A DNA stretch of 64,000 nt from Balamuthia mandrillaris (GCA_031835245.1 JAVKOQ010000129.1:27501-91500), one strand, 5' to 3'; shown: positions 16,534-28,343, counted from the stretch's first letter. Notes: generated by a model from the letters alone, not told the origin. Program-made: numbers and translations.

Positions 16534-17286
16534 TCACTCGTTCTTCTTTGCGCGTCTTTGTTCTTGTTGTTCTTGTTGCTCCCAAGAGCTCTTCCACCGC
16601 CACCCGCAAAGCCACCTGCCAAAGAAGAACTTGCAGAGCACAAAGCCGTAGGCCACGGCGTTGAACACGACGTGCCCCGCCACGTCCATGTCCGCTTGAA
16701 ACGGGTAGGGCCAGCTGCTGCCGCGAACCAGCACCCAAAAGAGCGTCCAAAAGACGTAGGCGAACCCCGCCAGGGTCACGAGCAAGAGGTCCCGCCCCAA
16801 CTCCGCCTTTTGGACGAAATTGGGGTGCATCACCAGCAGCGCCTCTGCGATCATCAGCAAGGAGGTCACGCCATGTTGGAAGAGGTTGAGGTCAGGCGGG
16901 TAAATGCCGTCCAGGTGGGCGCCAAAGATGAGCTCCCGGTCGTAGAGAAAGATGCCCCAGAAGAACAGGCCCACGATGCAGGCGTAGGTGAAGACGACCC
17001 CAAAGAGAGCGTCCACCACAGAGGAGAGCAGGGTGGCTCGCTGTTGCGGTGGTGGCGGCGGGTGGGGGGAGAGCCAGGAGTGGAGGTCGGAGAGAATGGA
17101 GAGAGCAAAGAAGACGGTTTGGAAGAGGTGGGTGAGGGTCGTGAGGAAAGCGAACTCGCCGGCATGGACTTGGGTCCAGCCTTTGGCTCGAAACCCGTCA
17201 AAGAGGTCGAGGGTCTTCTTGTAGTAGTACGCGTCCAGCACGAAACACACGACGTGAAAGACAAAGGCCACCGCTCGCTGCAGCAT
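16534..17286 (-). CDS. AIG1/FAR-17a (ADTRP) family membrane protein
   Basis: Single-exon, 250-residue protein with about six hydrophobic helices. Landmarks are FLTTLTHLFQTVFFALSI, ending in the segment with the family's conserved Thr, and PPDLNLFQHGVTSLLMIAEA with the conserved His after N-x2-F/L. This family (AIG1, ADTRP) are multi-pass threonine hydrolases that cleave fatty-acid esters of hydroxy fatty acids; activity here is inferred from those residues. The C-terminus is a charged Q/E/K/R-rich tail (QQEQQEQRRAKKNE). It is intronless and more GC-rich than its neighbours. It is divergent from the F-box-like gene, 157 bp away. Confidence 0.85.
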   Translation of the reverse strand: MLQRAVAFVFHVVCFVLDAYYYKKTLDLFDGFRAKGWTQVHAGEFAFLTTLTHLFQTVFFALSILSDLHSWLSPHPPPPPQQRATLLSSVVDALFGVVFTYACIVGLFFWGIFLYDRELIFGAHLDGIYPPDLNLFQHGVTSLLMIAEALLVMHPNFVQKAELGRDLLLVTLAGFAYVFWTLFWVLVRGSSWPYPFQADMDVAGHVVFNAVAYGFVLCKFFFGRWLCGWRWKSSWEQQEQQEQRRAKKNE

Positions 17287-17443
17287 CTTCGCTTTTGGTC
17301 GTATAACAGTTTTCTATTCGTTACAATTCACAAAAATTCAAACATATCCAAATGTTTGGCGATTATTCTTTGTTAGTCAATATAATTCCAAATATTGCGA
17401 TTTTTCATAGATATTTTGGTAATTTGAGGGAGAAAACAAAAAA

Positions 17444-18982
17444 ATGGGGAAGAAGCGTGTTGCGGTGGCTCGGCGGCAAGGAGAGGACCCTGTCCCACCT
17501 GTCCATCCACCGCAACAACAACAATCTTGCAGCGGAACTCAACCACCACCTACTACTACTAGGTTCAAAAAGGCAACAAAGAAGCACAGACTTGAAGCAC
17601 AGCCTCCGCAGTCCTCTCCTCCGTCTGCTTCTTCTTCTTCTTCTCCTTCTTCTTCTTCTTCTTCTTCTTCTTCTTCTTCTTCTTCTTCTTCTTCTTCTTC
17701 TCCTTCTTCTTCTTCTTCTTCTTCTTCTTCTTCTTCTTCTTCTTCTGCTTCTTCGACTTCTCCAGGCTTTGCTTGCCATTACTCCCTTATTGAAGACAAG
17801 TTGGCAGACGAATTGGTGTGCCACCTCTTGAACATGCTACCCGAGTGGAGCGTAGCCCTTGCCGCGAGGACCTGCCGCCGCTGGTATGCCTGTAGTCCAC
17901 GCCACCTCCGGAACGTCATGTCATTGACGTGGGCGTGCAGCTCCTTATCCAACCTGCAGTGGGCCTGCCTTCGGGAGGGCTGCCCCTTGGACTTGTTCGT
18001 GTGCTCAACAGCTGCTGGGCTTGGCCAGCTGGAGGTGTTGAGATGGGCCAGAGAGCAAGGGTGTGCATGGGACTGGCGCACTTGTGCTTCCGCAGCGGCG
18101 AGCGGCCATTTGGAAGTACTGCAGCGGGTTCGAGAGAACGGTTGCCCTTGGGACTCTAACACCTGCTCCGCCGCTGCTGCAAATGGACACTTGGAAGTGC
18201 TGCAATGGGCAAAAGAGAATGGGTGTGAATGGAACAAACTTACCTCTTGTGCCGCTGCTGAGAATGGACACTTGGAAGTGCTGCAATGGGCGACGGAGAA
18301 TGGATGTCCTTGGGACAAGAGTAGCTGCTATTTGGCTGCTGAGAATGGACATCTGGCCGTACTGCAATGGGCCGCAGACAACGGATGCCTTTGGGACGTT
18401 TGGCGAACGTGCGCCTCTGCTGCTGAGAACGGGCATTTGGAAGTTTTGCAATGGGCCAGAGCGCGTGGATGCCATTGGAATGCAGAGACTTGTTCATCCG
18501 CTGCCGAGAACGGACATCTGGAAGTTTTGCAATGGGCAAGGGACAACGGATGTCCTTGGGACGAAGGCACTTGTATGGCAGCAGCAGCTAACGGGCATTT
18601 GGGAGTTTTGCAATGGGCCATCGCAAACGGATGCCCAGTGGATCGATCGGCGTGCCTCGCTGGCGCTGCCCGCAATGGCCATTTAGAATTGTTGCAATGG
18701 GCCAGGAGAGACAGAAGAGGATGGCCTTGGAGCACCCAGACGTTCTCTGCTGCTGCTGAGGGTGGACACATGGCGGTGCTGAAATGGCTGAGAGCCAGTG
18801 GATGTCCTTGGGATGAGGAGGTTTGCACTGAGGCAGCCCACAACGAGAATTGGGAGGTGCTGAAATGGGCGAGAGAAAATGGATGTCCCTGGGATGGCGA
18901 GTTTTGCCTGCGGGCTGCTGCTGCAAGTGGCGACTCGGAAGTGGTGCGGTGGATAAAAGCATCCTTGGAAATAGGGCAGTAA
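17444..18982 (+). CDS. F-box-like protein with ankyrin-type repeats
   Basis: Single-exon, 512-residue protein. Residues ~60-105 are poly-Ser encoded by a TCT/TTC run. An F-box-like segment follows (LADELVCHLLNMLPEWSVAL ... CRRWYACS), and from residue ~170 to the end there are about 13 tandem repeats of ~26 residues with consensus NGHLEVLQWARENGCPWDxxTC-x-AA. This degenerate ankyrin-type repeat, with W-A and GCPWD, is common in protist and large-virus genes. Likely role: substrate recruitment to an SCF-type ubiquitin ligase (inference from F-box plus repeats). The ATG is the first in frame; frames on the opposite strand are mirror images of the repeats. Confidence 0.85.
   Translation: MGKKRVAVARRQGEDPVPPVHPPQQQQSCSGTQPPPTTTRFKKATKKHRLEAQPPQSSPPSASSSSSPSSSSSSSSSSSSSSSSSSPSSSSSSSSSSSSSSASSTSPGFACHYSLIEDKLADELVCHLLNMLPEWSVALAARTCRRWYACSPRHLRNVMSLTWACSSLSNLQWACLREGCPLDLFVCSTAAGLGQLEVLRWAREQGCAWDWRTCASAAASGHLEVLQRVRENGCPWDSNTCSAAAANGHLEVLQWAKENGCEWNKLTSCAAAENGHLEVLQWATENGCPWDKSSCYLAAENGHLAVLQWAADNGCLWDVWRTCASAAENGHLEVLQWARARGCHWNAETCSSAAENGHLEVLQWARDNGCPWDEGTCMAAAANGHLGVLQWAIANGCPVDRSACLAGAARNGHLELLQWARRDRRGWPWSTQTFSAAAEGGHMAVLKWLRASGCPWDEEVCTEAAHNENWEVLKWARENGCPWDGEFCLRAAAASGDSEVVRWIKASLEIGQ
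17632..17757. repeat. (TCT)n coding repeat (poly-Ser)
   Basis: Trinucleotide TCT/CTT run, in frame inside the F-box-like gene, coding for Ser with few Pro/Ala interruptions. Likely length-polymorphic. Confidence 0.9.
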
Positions 18983-19167
18983 CAAACACCAAACGAGAAC
19001 CGAAACGAAAATGAGCTCGCAACTGAAACGATAAGAAAGGGACGGTCTGTGTTGGAACACTTCAAGGCAAGACAGACCCACAAAACAACAAAGGGAAGGC
19101 AGATTATTCGGTTTGTTTATAGGGTTCATATCAAAAAAAAAGAAACGAAGTGGTACAAAACTTAAAA

Positions 19168-19199
<32 letters not shown>

Positions 19200-19289
19200 C
19201 AAAAACAAAAACAAAAACAAAAGTTAACTCAAGGATTTTATGCGCAGAAGTAGAGCGCCTCCTTTTCCTCCCGTTGTTCTTCAGTTGCT
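18983..19289. other. Convergent 3' spacer
   Basis: About 305 bp between convergent stops of the F-box-like gene and the 7TM receptor gene. It contains a (GA)n run at 19173-19199 and an (AAAAC)n run at 19200-19221. No gene seen. Confidence 0.4.
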
Positions 19290-21904
19290 TCATTCAGCAC
19301 CCGAATCCGCGTCCATGCTGTCCATATCCACTCCCTCTGAAAACCCTTCGCCAGCTACTTTAAAGCTGGTGGTTCTGGTGTCATTAACTGAGCGCCTGCT
19401 GTGTGTGGTAGCCAAAGGCACGGTCTGGAGGGTTATCACTTGCCACCATACTACATACATGCGAGCGCTGCTGCCGAAGATGAGGAAGACAAACATTCCT
19501 TGGCTTACAAAGTTGAAAGCGGCCACCACCCACAACGGGAAGTTCACCTTAAAGAACAAGAGAAGTTCAGAAATGGGGAACCAAACAAACAAAAAAGCAT
19601 TAAACAAAAATGAACAAGAGAAACAAACCATAGACTCGAGTTCACAGGGAGGAGGAAGGGTGGCCAAACCGGGAAGGCCTATCGCTTTCAATGCTGCATC
19701 CACACCCAAAGCAGCATTACGTTGGAAGAGACAAGCCGTATAAGTCACGTACTCGTCATACTGTTCATTCCTCTTCACCTCGAAGTCCAGCTGAAACGCG
19801 AACAAGAACACGCAGACCCAAACGTACAACATGAGGAAAGCGAAGACCCTCCACTGACTGCGTAACAACTTCACGAATCCCTGAAATCCGGCATCCTGGC
19901 GTAGCTGGGAGAACATAACGAAGAAGATGAGACTAATGCCGATAACGATGCACAGAATGACTGGAGCCCAGAACAAGCCAAAGTTCCAAGCGTTGTCCGT
20001 CACTCCCGATGTCCTTACTCCGGAAAGACCTTCTCCAATCTCCAGAACCAAACGATTGTCTTCCGTGGAGGAATGAATGGTGCACCACAAGTCCGAACCG
20101 TTGGCTCCCAAACGTTCTGCCGAGAGCGCTATTATAATGGGGATCAAGGGCACCAACCAAGCGAAACAGTGGTAGCAAATGCTGAGATGCCTTCCCAGAT
20201 TAATCCGTCTAATGTCAACATTCTTCGCTGCCAATACAAACATCAGGAAGATGTTGAAGCAGATGACCAGCCACCAAAGAACGGCCACAAGGAAGAAGTA
20301 GACGATGAGAAGACCTTGCACGGTGCACGCTCCGGCTCCAAAGTAGTTTGCCTCTTGATCATTCTCGCATATCATGTCTCGATGCCCGTCCGGTAAAGTG
20401 CTGGCTAAGCAGAAGGCGAAGGAGAAGCACATGATGGCGATGAAGAAGAAGACTGGAAGATAGTTGGGAAACTTTCGCTTTTCAGGGTCGAGCAAGTACG
20501 TGGCGGAAAGGAATGCCATCAGCACGAAGGAGATCCACCCCATCACGCTCATCATGGTTGTAATGCCATCGAACTCGTCCTTCTCGATGAGAGGCTCCGG
20601 ACATTCGAAAGCGCAGACGCCGGGTTCGAGGTTGTAAGTTCCTGCTGGGCATGCTACTGGCGTACTGACTAACATATGGTACAATTGGTTGTTTAGAGGA
20701 GGAGAAAGAGAAAGAGAAAGAGAAAGAGAAAGAGAAAGAGAAAGAGAAAGAGAAAGAGAAAGAGAAAGAGAAAGAGAAAGAGAAAGAGAAAGAGAAAGAG
20801 AGAGAAGAAGAAGAAAGGAAAGAGAAAGAAGAGAAAGAGAAAGAGAAACGACGAAAGAGAAACGACGAAAGAGAAACGACGAAAGAGAAACGACGAAAGA
20901 GAAAGAGAAACGACGAAAGAGAAAGAGAAAGAGAAAGAGAAAGAGAAAGAGAAACGTACATGTAATGTCTTTACTCTCATCATAGCACTGAATTTCATAG
21001 CTAAATGTAACTCCATTGGGAGCAGTGGCCTCATAGACTCCCGTTCCATTGGGAAATATGTCAATATCTGTAGGACCAAACAGGTCGGGATTGGCGATGC
21101 TGCAATTCAGATAGGTGGAGGCCAGCTCTGGAGGAACGGCCGAGCGACAAGGCTCGACTTGCTTCCAACACAAGTCCTCACAGACGTAACGACCGACGAC
21201 GGTCACGTTGCTTTCAGTTGGATTTGGAGGAGCGTCATCATGGGGAGCTTCAAATTGTAAACATTCTCTATAGTGTTTGCATTTTTTAACAGTTAGACAA
21301 CGAGCGAGAGAGAGAGAGAAAGGGAAGAGAAAAGACGAGAGAGAGAGAAAGAGAAACGACCATAGAGAACATGAAAGGAGGAAAGAGAACGAACCGGTAA
21401 TAAGTTGGGCATAAATAACGTGCGCTTATTAAACGGCATTCCTCGTTCGGAAGGCTTCCTAAAATACTATTTTTCGGAAAGAAAACAATGCCCCAAAGTC
21501 AGAACAAAACCATAAAAAAAAGAAGAACGAGAAAAACTCACCCCGCAGCATAGATGTCGCGAAGCTCTTGATAGTGGTCCACGTAGACCATATCATAGAC
21601 CAAAAAGCTTTGACAGGGGAAGCTCATGTTCAGTTGGCTCTTGTTCACGCAATAAGCCCCTGGCAAGCCGGGGTTCATAAAGTCTGCCGGAAGCTGTTGC
21701 TGTCGTTTGGCCAAAGAGAGGATGTACTCCTTGCTATAGGTGGTCGTTGTGCTCTCGGTGGTTTGTGTCCAAACAGCAAGCAGCAAAATGGCCACTTTTG
21801 CAGGCAAAACAAAAACAAAGGTTAGAAAAAACAAGAACAAGGAAAAAGGAGTATATAACAAAATCGTTCTTGGTACCAAGTGCCCGTGTGAGTGTGTAGT
21901 TCAT
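19290..21904 (-). CDS. Frizzled/Smoothened-like seven-TM receptor
   Basis: 628-residue receptor; exons 21904-21877, 21794-21542, 21267-20960, 20668-19629, 19547-19290. Exon 1 codes only MNYTLTRAL; joined to VAILLLAVWTQ it forms a clear signal peptide. The extracellular part is Cys-rich (ECLQFEAP, YVCEDLCWKQVEPC, CPAGTYNLEPGVCAFECPEP). Seven hydrophobic segments follow, starting MMSVMGWISFVLMAFLSATY, with ACTVQGLLIVYFFLVAVLWW (TM3) and NFPLWVVAAFNFVSQGMFVF (TM7). KFPNYLPVFFF and the W-rich TM3 recall class F receptors; similar Frizzled/Smoothened-like proteins are known from dictyostelids. Ligand and G-protein coupling are unknown. The tail is short and acidic. Confidence 0.88.
20699..20955. 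repeat. (GAGAAA)n tract with CGACGA interruptions
   Basis: Hexamer repeat in the intron between the ectodomain and 7TM exons of the receptor gene. Four to five AACGACGAA interruptions lie between 20848 and 20915. Pyrimidine-rich on the sense strand. Confidence 0.9.
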
Positions 21905-23426
21905 GTTGTTTGCTCTTCGTTGGTGTTAATAATACAAAACGCTGGCTATAGTGCTCTCCGTACCCAAAGCAGCCCGAATACAAAACCGCTGCCTCTGGTT
22001 AACCAAAAAAAAAAAAAGCAAGTGCGGACTTTAGTCGTTTGGTTTGACCACACTGAGGTTAAGTGGATTCGTTCTATAGCAAAAAAAGAACCAAGAAATA
22101 AAACGGGGTCTTGCTGTTACCAGAGTCAACGAGTGCCGTTACAGCAATTAATTAATTAAAGTTCGGAGTTTTGAGGCCACACGCAATTCGCGGATATCGA
22201 GATCGGAGTTTTTATATCCCTAATATAGTTAATATATCTGATCGGATATTTTCATCGTTAACCAAAAAATAATAATAAATTTAATAAATAAGAACCAGCA
22301 CCAAAAAAAAAGGCATCGCCAAGCAACCCGGGGTTACGCCCGTCCTCGTGGGAACACCAATCATTAAAGGTAGGCGGGAAGGGATGATGATGGATCCAAC
22401 ACAAAAAAAGGAGAAGCAACGGTGGCCTTGGTAACATTTTTGTTCCTTACTTCCAAACCAAAAGTGTTTCTTCTTTGCTCCACAAACGAGCCACGCGAAT
22501 AATTCTTCCTTTTGTAATATTATTATTATTCCCTTATCGTTTTTGCACTCATAGTGATACCGGAACGACACCGTTTTGAGCTGAAAGCGGTTCATAGCGT
22601 TCTCGACCACAGGATCGGGTAAAGTCAGGCAATTGAACCTGGTCATCCTCGTCTCACTCCTGATTTGGCCGACCCCAAAGCGACATTTAGAGGGCAACTT
22701 CGGGTCGGAGAGATATAAGAGGAGAGATAGAGAGGGCGAGAGATAGAGAGAGCCTCAAAAAGAAGGAGAGAAGTCGACTCATCTGTGGGAATTTTTTTCC
22801 ACGACCTGCACCGGAGGCGAGGCTTGGTCCTCTCATTTGATCCCGTTCCTGAGCCTTCCTTGAATCATTGCAGTGTTGATAAAGCCAGGTTTGCACGTGC
22901 TCAGAGCTTTTAAAGTTATCTTATTGGCCATAAGGTCCGCTGATCCTCGAATCTCTTGTGATTGTTTCAGTGCGGCCAAGACCCTGGGGGGTTGATCTGA
23001 AAGCGTCCCATGCCTTGCTCTTTTCTCCGGTTGATGAGGAGATTTCGCATTACCAAACATTTCTCAGCGAATAATAGATCGCACGAAACGGTATGTCCTG
23101 ATCCCTTCCCTGCGTAACCCTTCTCTCCGGACCTTTCTCCGCGCGTGAGCAGGTCGTGCCCGTTTCCTAGGATCAAATTCTTTCCAAGAAAAATTTCGCG
23201 ATTTCTATTTAAGGAAAAAATAACATCAAATTCCAAAAAATAAAATTAAAAAAAAAAAGAAAGAAAAAGTAAAAGAAACGGAAAAAAAAAAGAGTAGCAG
23301 AACCGATCGGTTCGATTCGATTTCGATTTCGATTGGATTTTTTTTGGTTTCATTTTTCGGAAACAAGCTACACGCCCAGAAGGTAAAAAAAAAGTCTCTC
23401 TCTTCTTACTTCTCTACTCCCTCCTT
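21905..23426. other. 1.5-kb divergent intergenic region
   Basis: Lies between the receptor start and the first open frame of the PP2C gene. 21905-22300 is AT-rich with TAATTAATTAA and ATATAGTTAATATATC. 22300-23200 is more GC-balanced with several short frames on the minus strand, none recognisable. 23200-23400 is A-rich, with GATTTCGATTTCGATT repeats near 23315-23335. It probably holds the two promoters and the 5' UTR, perhaps a 5' exon, of the PP2C gene. I saw no tRNA or snRNA. Confidence 0.4.
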
Positions 23427-26400
23427 GTGATTGAGAGAGATAAAAAAGTACAATCGACAAAAGCAAAGATTAACACTTTTTTTTTTCCTTTTTCTTTTTC
23501 GTCTTTTCCTTTTGTTTTCTTTTTGGTGTTTTTGTGTAAAGGCAGGAAGAGACGCTCGTCGACGACGCACAAACTGGATCCCGCGGAGGTACTCGGGAAG
23601 GAGGGCCTTCTTCAACGAGAATTCTCTGCTGCTACAAATCCTTCTCCTTCTTCTACTGCTACGCACTATCATCGTTCCGTGTCTCTCCCTTCTTTTTCAT
23701 CCACTGACAAAACCGATTTCGGTGGAGCTCCTTCTTCCCTCTCTGGTACTCCTAGCCACAACTACTTTCTTCGCTCCGCCACCATTCGTCGTCCTCGCTC
23801 TTCCACTCAGTGTGACTCCTCTCCTCCTCCTCAAACCAATACTACCATTACAAAAGCACCTCGGCACCGTTCCCGTTTAAAGAAACGCAAAAGACGATCA
23901 ACAGAAGAAGCCGGAGAGGAGGCAGACAAGGGACGGGCTTCTAGTTTCCGAGAAGACGAAGAAGAGGAAGGAGCTATGATGCATGAACAAACAGAGGAGG
24001 AAGCTGAAAAGAAGCGAGCACGAATGGAGTCCGAAGAACAAAAAGAAAATGTGATGGCACCTCTCGATATGTCAGACACAGCTAGGCCCTCTCCACCGAG
24101 GCAAAGCCCCAGGATCGAAATCAAGATCTCGCGAGCAGACTCTTACGAAAAGGATCTAAGACCATCTTCTGCGGAGGTGGAAGAGGCCAAAGAAGCCAGA
24201 GAGCACAGTCGCTCACGATCAACCGAAAGAACCAAAGGAGAGGAAGAAGAGGGAGAAGAAGATGGATCTAACGAACGAAGGAAACACGGGACAAAGGAGA
24301 AAGGCACAGCAGACACTGACCGCGCGCGGCAAAGAAGAAGACAAATGGAGATACGCGAACTGGCAAGGTCTGGAATGGCGACGGCCATGAGCAAACAGGC
24401 GCAAAAGAAGAAGGGAAATCGGGCGAATACGAAAGCTACCTCAGGGCAAGGCGAGGGCGCACAGATACGCACTGGGAGCGAAGGCAGCAACACTAGCGGC
24501 AGGGTACGTTCCCGCGTGTTGGGCTTCAAGCGACGGCACACCATCACTGTCGCTGTCTCACCGCAAACCGTTCGCTCTCTCCCAACCTCTCCTGTCTCGG
24601 TCACTGGCTTGTCTTCTCTTCGTTCTTTGGAAGATGCCATGGCCGCCTCTCCCTCCGCTTCCTCTTCTTCCTCTTCTGCTGCTCGTCGTGGAAGGAGATC
24701 TTCTGCCTATTCTGGTGCAGGAGAAAGAGAGGCAGCGCGGACGAAACGATCCACTGCCGCTGGTGGTATCGGAGGATTGCTTCAAGGAGCAAAAAATGCA
24801 AAAGGTCTAAAGAAAAGCGCAACCTTGGACGTTCAAGGACGACATTTGTTGATGACGAAACTAAAGGAAGAAAAGCAACGAAGAATGAGGGAAGAGGAAG
24901 AAGAAGAGGAGGACGAAGTTAAGAAAGAAAATAGAAGTGATGGAGTGCAACAATCTTCAACAGCAATGCCAACTTCTTTGAAAGATGAGATGTCAATAGA
25001 GCCAAAAGAAAAGGAAAGAGAAGATGACTGCGATGACGATAGTAAAAAAGCAGAATCTTCTTATTCGATAGAGGGGACCGTTGATGTAAAAAAGGTTGAG
25101 AATACGATGACGGAGCATCAAAGCCAAAACAGCGACAGCAATACCCAACAAGAAGCTTCTTCTTCTGTCTCCTCGTCTTCTTCAATGGAAGCAGGTGAAA
25201 GTACGAATCAAGTTGTTGAAAGGCAACCTTTTATCCAGATAAGATGCGGTGTATATAGCATGCAGGGCAGAAGGAAGCACATGGAAGATATGCACGAGTG
25301 CCACCCCTCTCTGGACTTGGCCGGTCTTACCGCCAGTGGCTCTTTTCCCTCTCAATCCTCTCTCGACGCTTCTTCGGAAGACTCTGAGGAAGACACTTCT
25401 CCACTCTCCAGCCAGTATGGCGGTACGAGTCAATCCTTATCGTTGGATGATTCCCTTCAAAACAACAGCAACAACAATTCAGAAAGAGAAGATGAAGACA
25501 ATATTTCGGAAGAGCTGAAACGCAGTTTTGAGGATAAGATGCAAGCTCCTTTGTTGGAAGGCAACGATTCCGCTGAAGGATGCACGGCGGCCCCGCTTTG
25601 TGCCTTCTTCGGGGTCTACGATGGGCATGGCGGTAAACGAGCATCGGAATTCGTGGCGAGAGTGCTGCACGAGAAGATCATGAATCATCCCAGCTTTGGT
25701 CTGGAGCCTGGCAAGCACGTTCCAACTGCTATCAAAGATGGTAACTTTTTTGTTTTGTTCTCTCGTTATTTCTTGTCATTTATTAAAATCCAAACAACAA
25801 AACAGCATTTTTGCAAACAGAGGACGAGTTCATGAAACTGGCACGCGCCAGCAACATCGGCGACGGCACAACTGCCATCGTGGCTTTCATCCTCAAAACA
25901 ACTCTCTTCCTGGGGAACGTCGGCGATAGCGAGGCAATGCTCTGCCGCGACAACAAGGCTATCTTCTTTCGAGAGATGGTTCACAATCCCGCCAAAAATC
26001 CGTTGGAGATCACCCGAATAGAAAAGGTTGGGGGACGGTTGTACCACAATCGCTTGGCTCATCCCAATCTCAACCCAGCTTATTTCAGTCTTGGCGTGTC
26101 GCGCTCCATGTACGTTTTGCTTCTTTTCCTATCTTTATGTTTTCCTCTCTTTCTTGCCTTTCTCTTTCATGGTTGTTTAACAACTATTTTTTTTCATTTT
26201 ATTACCTCCAAATATCAGAGGTGATTCCATGTTTAAGAACCCAGACTACACCAAAGGCAAACCATCCGGACTGACGGCGGAGGCCGATGTACAGCAAATC
26301 GAACTAACGGCCAACGACCAGTTCTTGGTCCTTGCCTGCGACGGCCTATGGGACGTGATGGACCACCAAGTGGTGGCGGATTTTGTCCTCTCCTCCCTGA

Positions 26401-26678
26401 GGGAAAAAGACGATCCGCAAGCGGCCAGCCAGGAATTGGTGGAAGAGGCCTACAGGAGAGGAAGCACGGACAATATCACTGCCGTCGTGTGTGCCTTCAA
26501 AGAGCTGAAAGAACCCGTTTACGAGGAAGACACGGAGGAGGAGGAACTATCGCAGGAGAGGGAACGGCTGCTAACGACAACGCAGGAAGAAGAGTTTGAA
26601 AGCGACAGCGGATCGGTGAAAGAGTTGGAGGAGGAGGAAGAAGAAGAAATGATGCACCAAGAAGTGGAAGAACACTGA
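23427..26678 (+). CDS. PP2C-family Ser/Thr protein phosphatase
   Basis: Metal-dependent phosphatase of about 1,000 residues. Exons 23427(or later)-25740, 25806-26109, 26219-26678, phases closing. The first ~600 residues are low-complexity, basic and acidic by turns. The catalytic domain begins at CGVYSMQGRRKHMEDMHECH and holds all PP2C motifs: FFGVYDGHGG (metal-binding Asp), GDGTTAIVAFI, LGNVGDSEAML, GVSRSIGDSMFK (across the second intron), LVLACDGLWDVMD and RRGSTDNITAVV. An acidic insertion of ~100 residues sits between MED and YDGHGG. The tail is Glu-rich. The start is unresolved: the open frame begins at 23427 without an ATG, and the first in-frame ATG is near 23975. An upstream exon joined at an acceptor near 23543 is likely. 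Confidence 0.87.
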
Positions 26679-26719
26679 TTCTCTCACACAACGTTAAAGA
26701 AAAAACGAAACTCAGTCAT

Positions 26720-26725
26720 TTATTT
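26720..26725 (-). terminator. Putative poly(A) signal of flippase gene
   Basis: AATAAA on the minus strand, 14 nt past the flippase stop at 26739. It lies in the 60-bp gap to the convergent PP2C gene. Confidence 0.4.
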
Positions 26726-26738
26726 TGTATACTTTTTT

Positions 26739-28300
26739 TCATTCTTCAGAGTCCGAAGAGGTGTTGGAAGTGCTCTCCTCTTCCTCCCCTTTGCTGTGGC
26801 TGCTGTGGCTGGAACGGCTGCTTTCGCCGACGATGGTGAAGGTTTTCTTCGATCCGGAGGAGGATCCCGTTAATCGCGTCTGTTCTCTTTCATCTGAGGA
26901 GGACGACGAGGAATAACCGTGCACCACCTTCTCTTTCTCTTTCTGCTTGTCATTTACGGGGTTGTTTCTGTTGCTGTTGTTGTTGCTGTTGTTTTTTTGC
27001 TGAGAGGCGGCAGACGCTGAAGACGAAGTTGGAGGGGCGTTCTTTGACTTGCGAACGGGCAAGATTTTGAGCGAGGTCAACAAGTCTCTTTGTCCTTCGC
27101 TCTGAGAGAATGCATAACCGTGGTCTTTGTTCAACAGGTTCAGTTAGTTAGGAAGGGGGAGGAGAAAGGAAGAATAAGAAGGAAAAGAGAAGGCATACGA
27201 TCTGGGTTTTTAGGGACTGGAATTTGTGGAGCTTCTTTCCTTCCATCGGGAGTCTTCTCTAGACCCATGAACTTGATGAAGCGGAGGAACTTGGCCCTCT
27301 TTTGCACACGCAATTGCCGCTTTGTCATTTTTCTCTCCTCCTCGATGATGTTGTAGTCATGCGGGAAGAATGTTCGAAGGATGCTGGTTATAAACGAAGC
27401 AACCGGGTTAGTGGCAAGCAGAAAGAAAAGCAGCAAGGAAGAATGAAGAGAGGAAGAGAAGACAAGAGAAGCAAAAAGAAGAAACGAACTAGGTAACAGC
27501 GAGATCAGGCACAAAAGCGGCACAAGCAGCCACGATGGAGCCCAACCAAAAGGCGGCCGTTCCAAACATTGTATTGGAAGACCAAAACAAATCATTTGGC
27601 GCTGTTTAAAATAACATGGAGTTAGAGGCTTTCGTTAAAACGACAAAACCTAAAAAAAAAAAACAGATGTACGAACAGATGACAGGATTGTCTGGAATGA
27701 ATTGGTAAACAATGAGGAAGAGGAACCATAAGAACAAGCTCAAATAGAGCACTAAATGGTTCCACAATGTCCATGTACTAACATATGGAAGTTCGACGTT
27801 AGAAGAGGAAGGAAGGAAGGAAAGAGAGAGCGAGAGAGAAAACAGCTAAGCGTACTGCGAAATAATGACAAGCTTGGCGCTGACGGTCAAGATGACAGCG
27901 GTGAGGACAGTGCAACCCATAGTAAAGACTCCAAAAGACCAACCGTTGGAGCCAACGTTGCCATACCAGAACGTTAACATGCCGAAGAAAGTAATGATGA
28001 GGGACTGAATCATGCCCATCAACTGCCAACCCCAATACTTCTTTTTGTTGAACTACAAAAACACAGAGATGGAGAGAATGAGCATAACCAGAAGAACAAG
28101 AGGAGAAGAGACGTACGTCAATGCCTCGGATGCCACTCTGATAGAGTTGTGGGTTGGCATAGAGTTCCCTTCGACGTACGACTTGGTCGAAACAGGCCAA
28201 CATTACAATTGGCAAACCAGTAAATGCGATATTGTAGATAGAAACAGCCCAACTGTCAAACATCGTCTATTATTTTATTTTGTTAATGCAAGGCTGAGAG

Positions 28301-28343
<43 letters not shown>

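Noticed and set aside
16486..17376. 296-codon plus-strand frame over the AIG1-like gene
   Set aside because: Complement of a clean membrane-protein frame; its residues show no fold pattern.
17779..19129. Several long antisense frames opposite the F-box-like gene
   Set aside because: They mirror the tandem repeat codons (QWARENGCPWD) and have no domain of their own.
22690..23240. Minus-strand frames suggesting a gene in the 7TM-PP2C spacer
   Set aside because: Short, overlapping, lacking motifs or splice chains that extend them.
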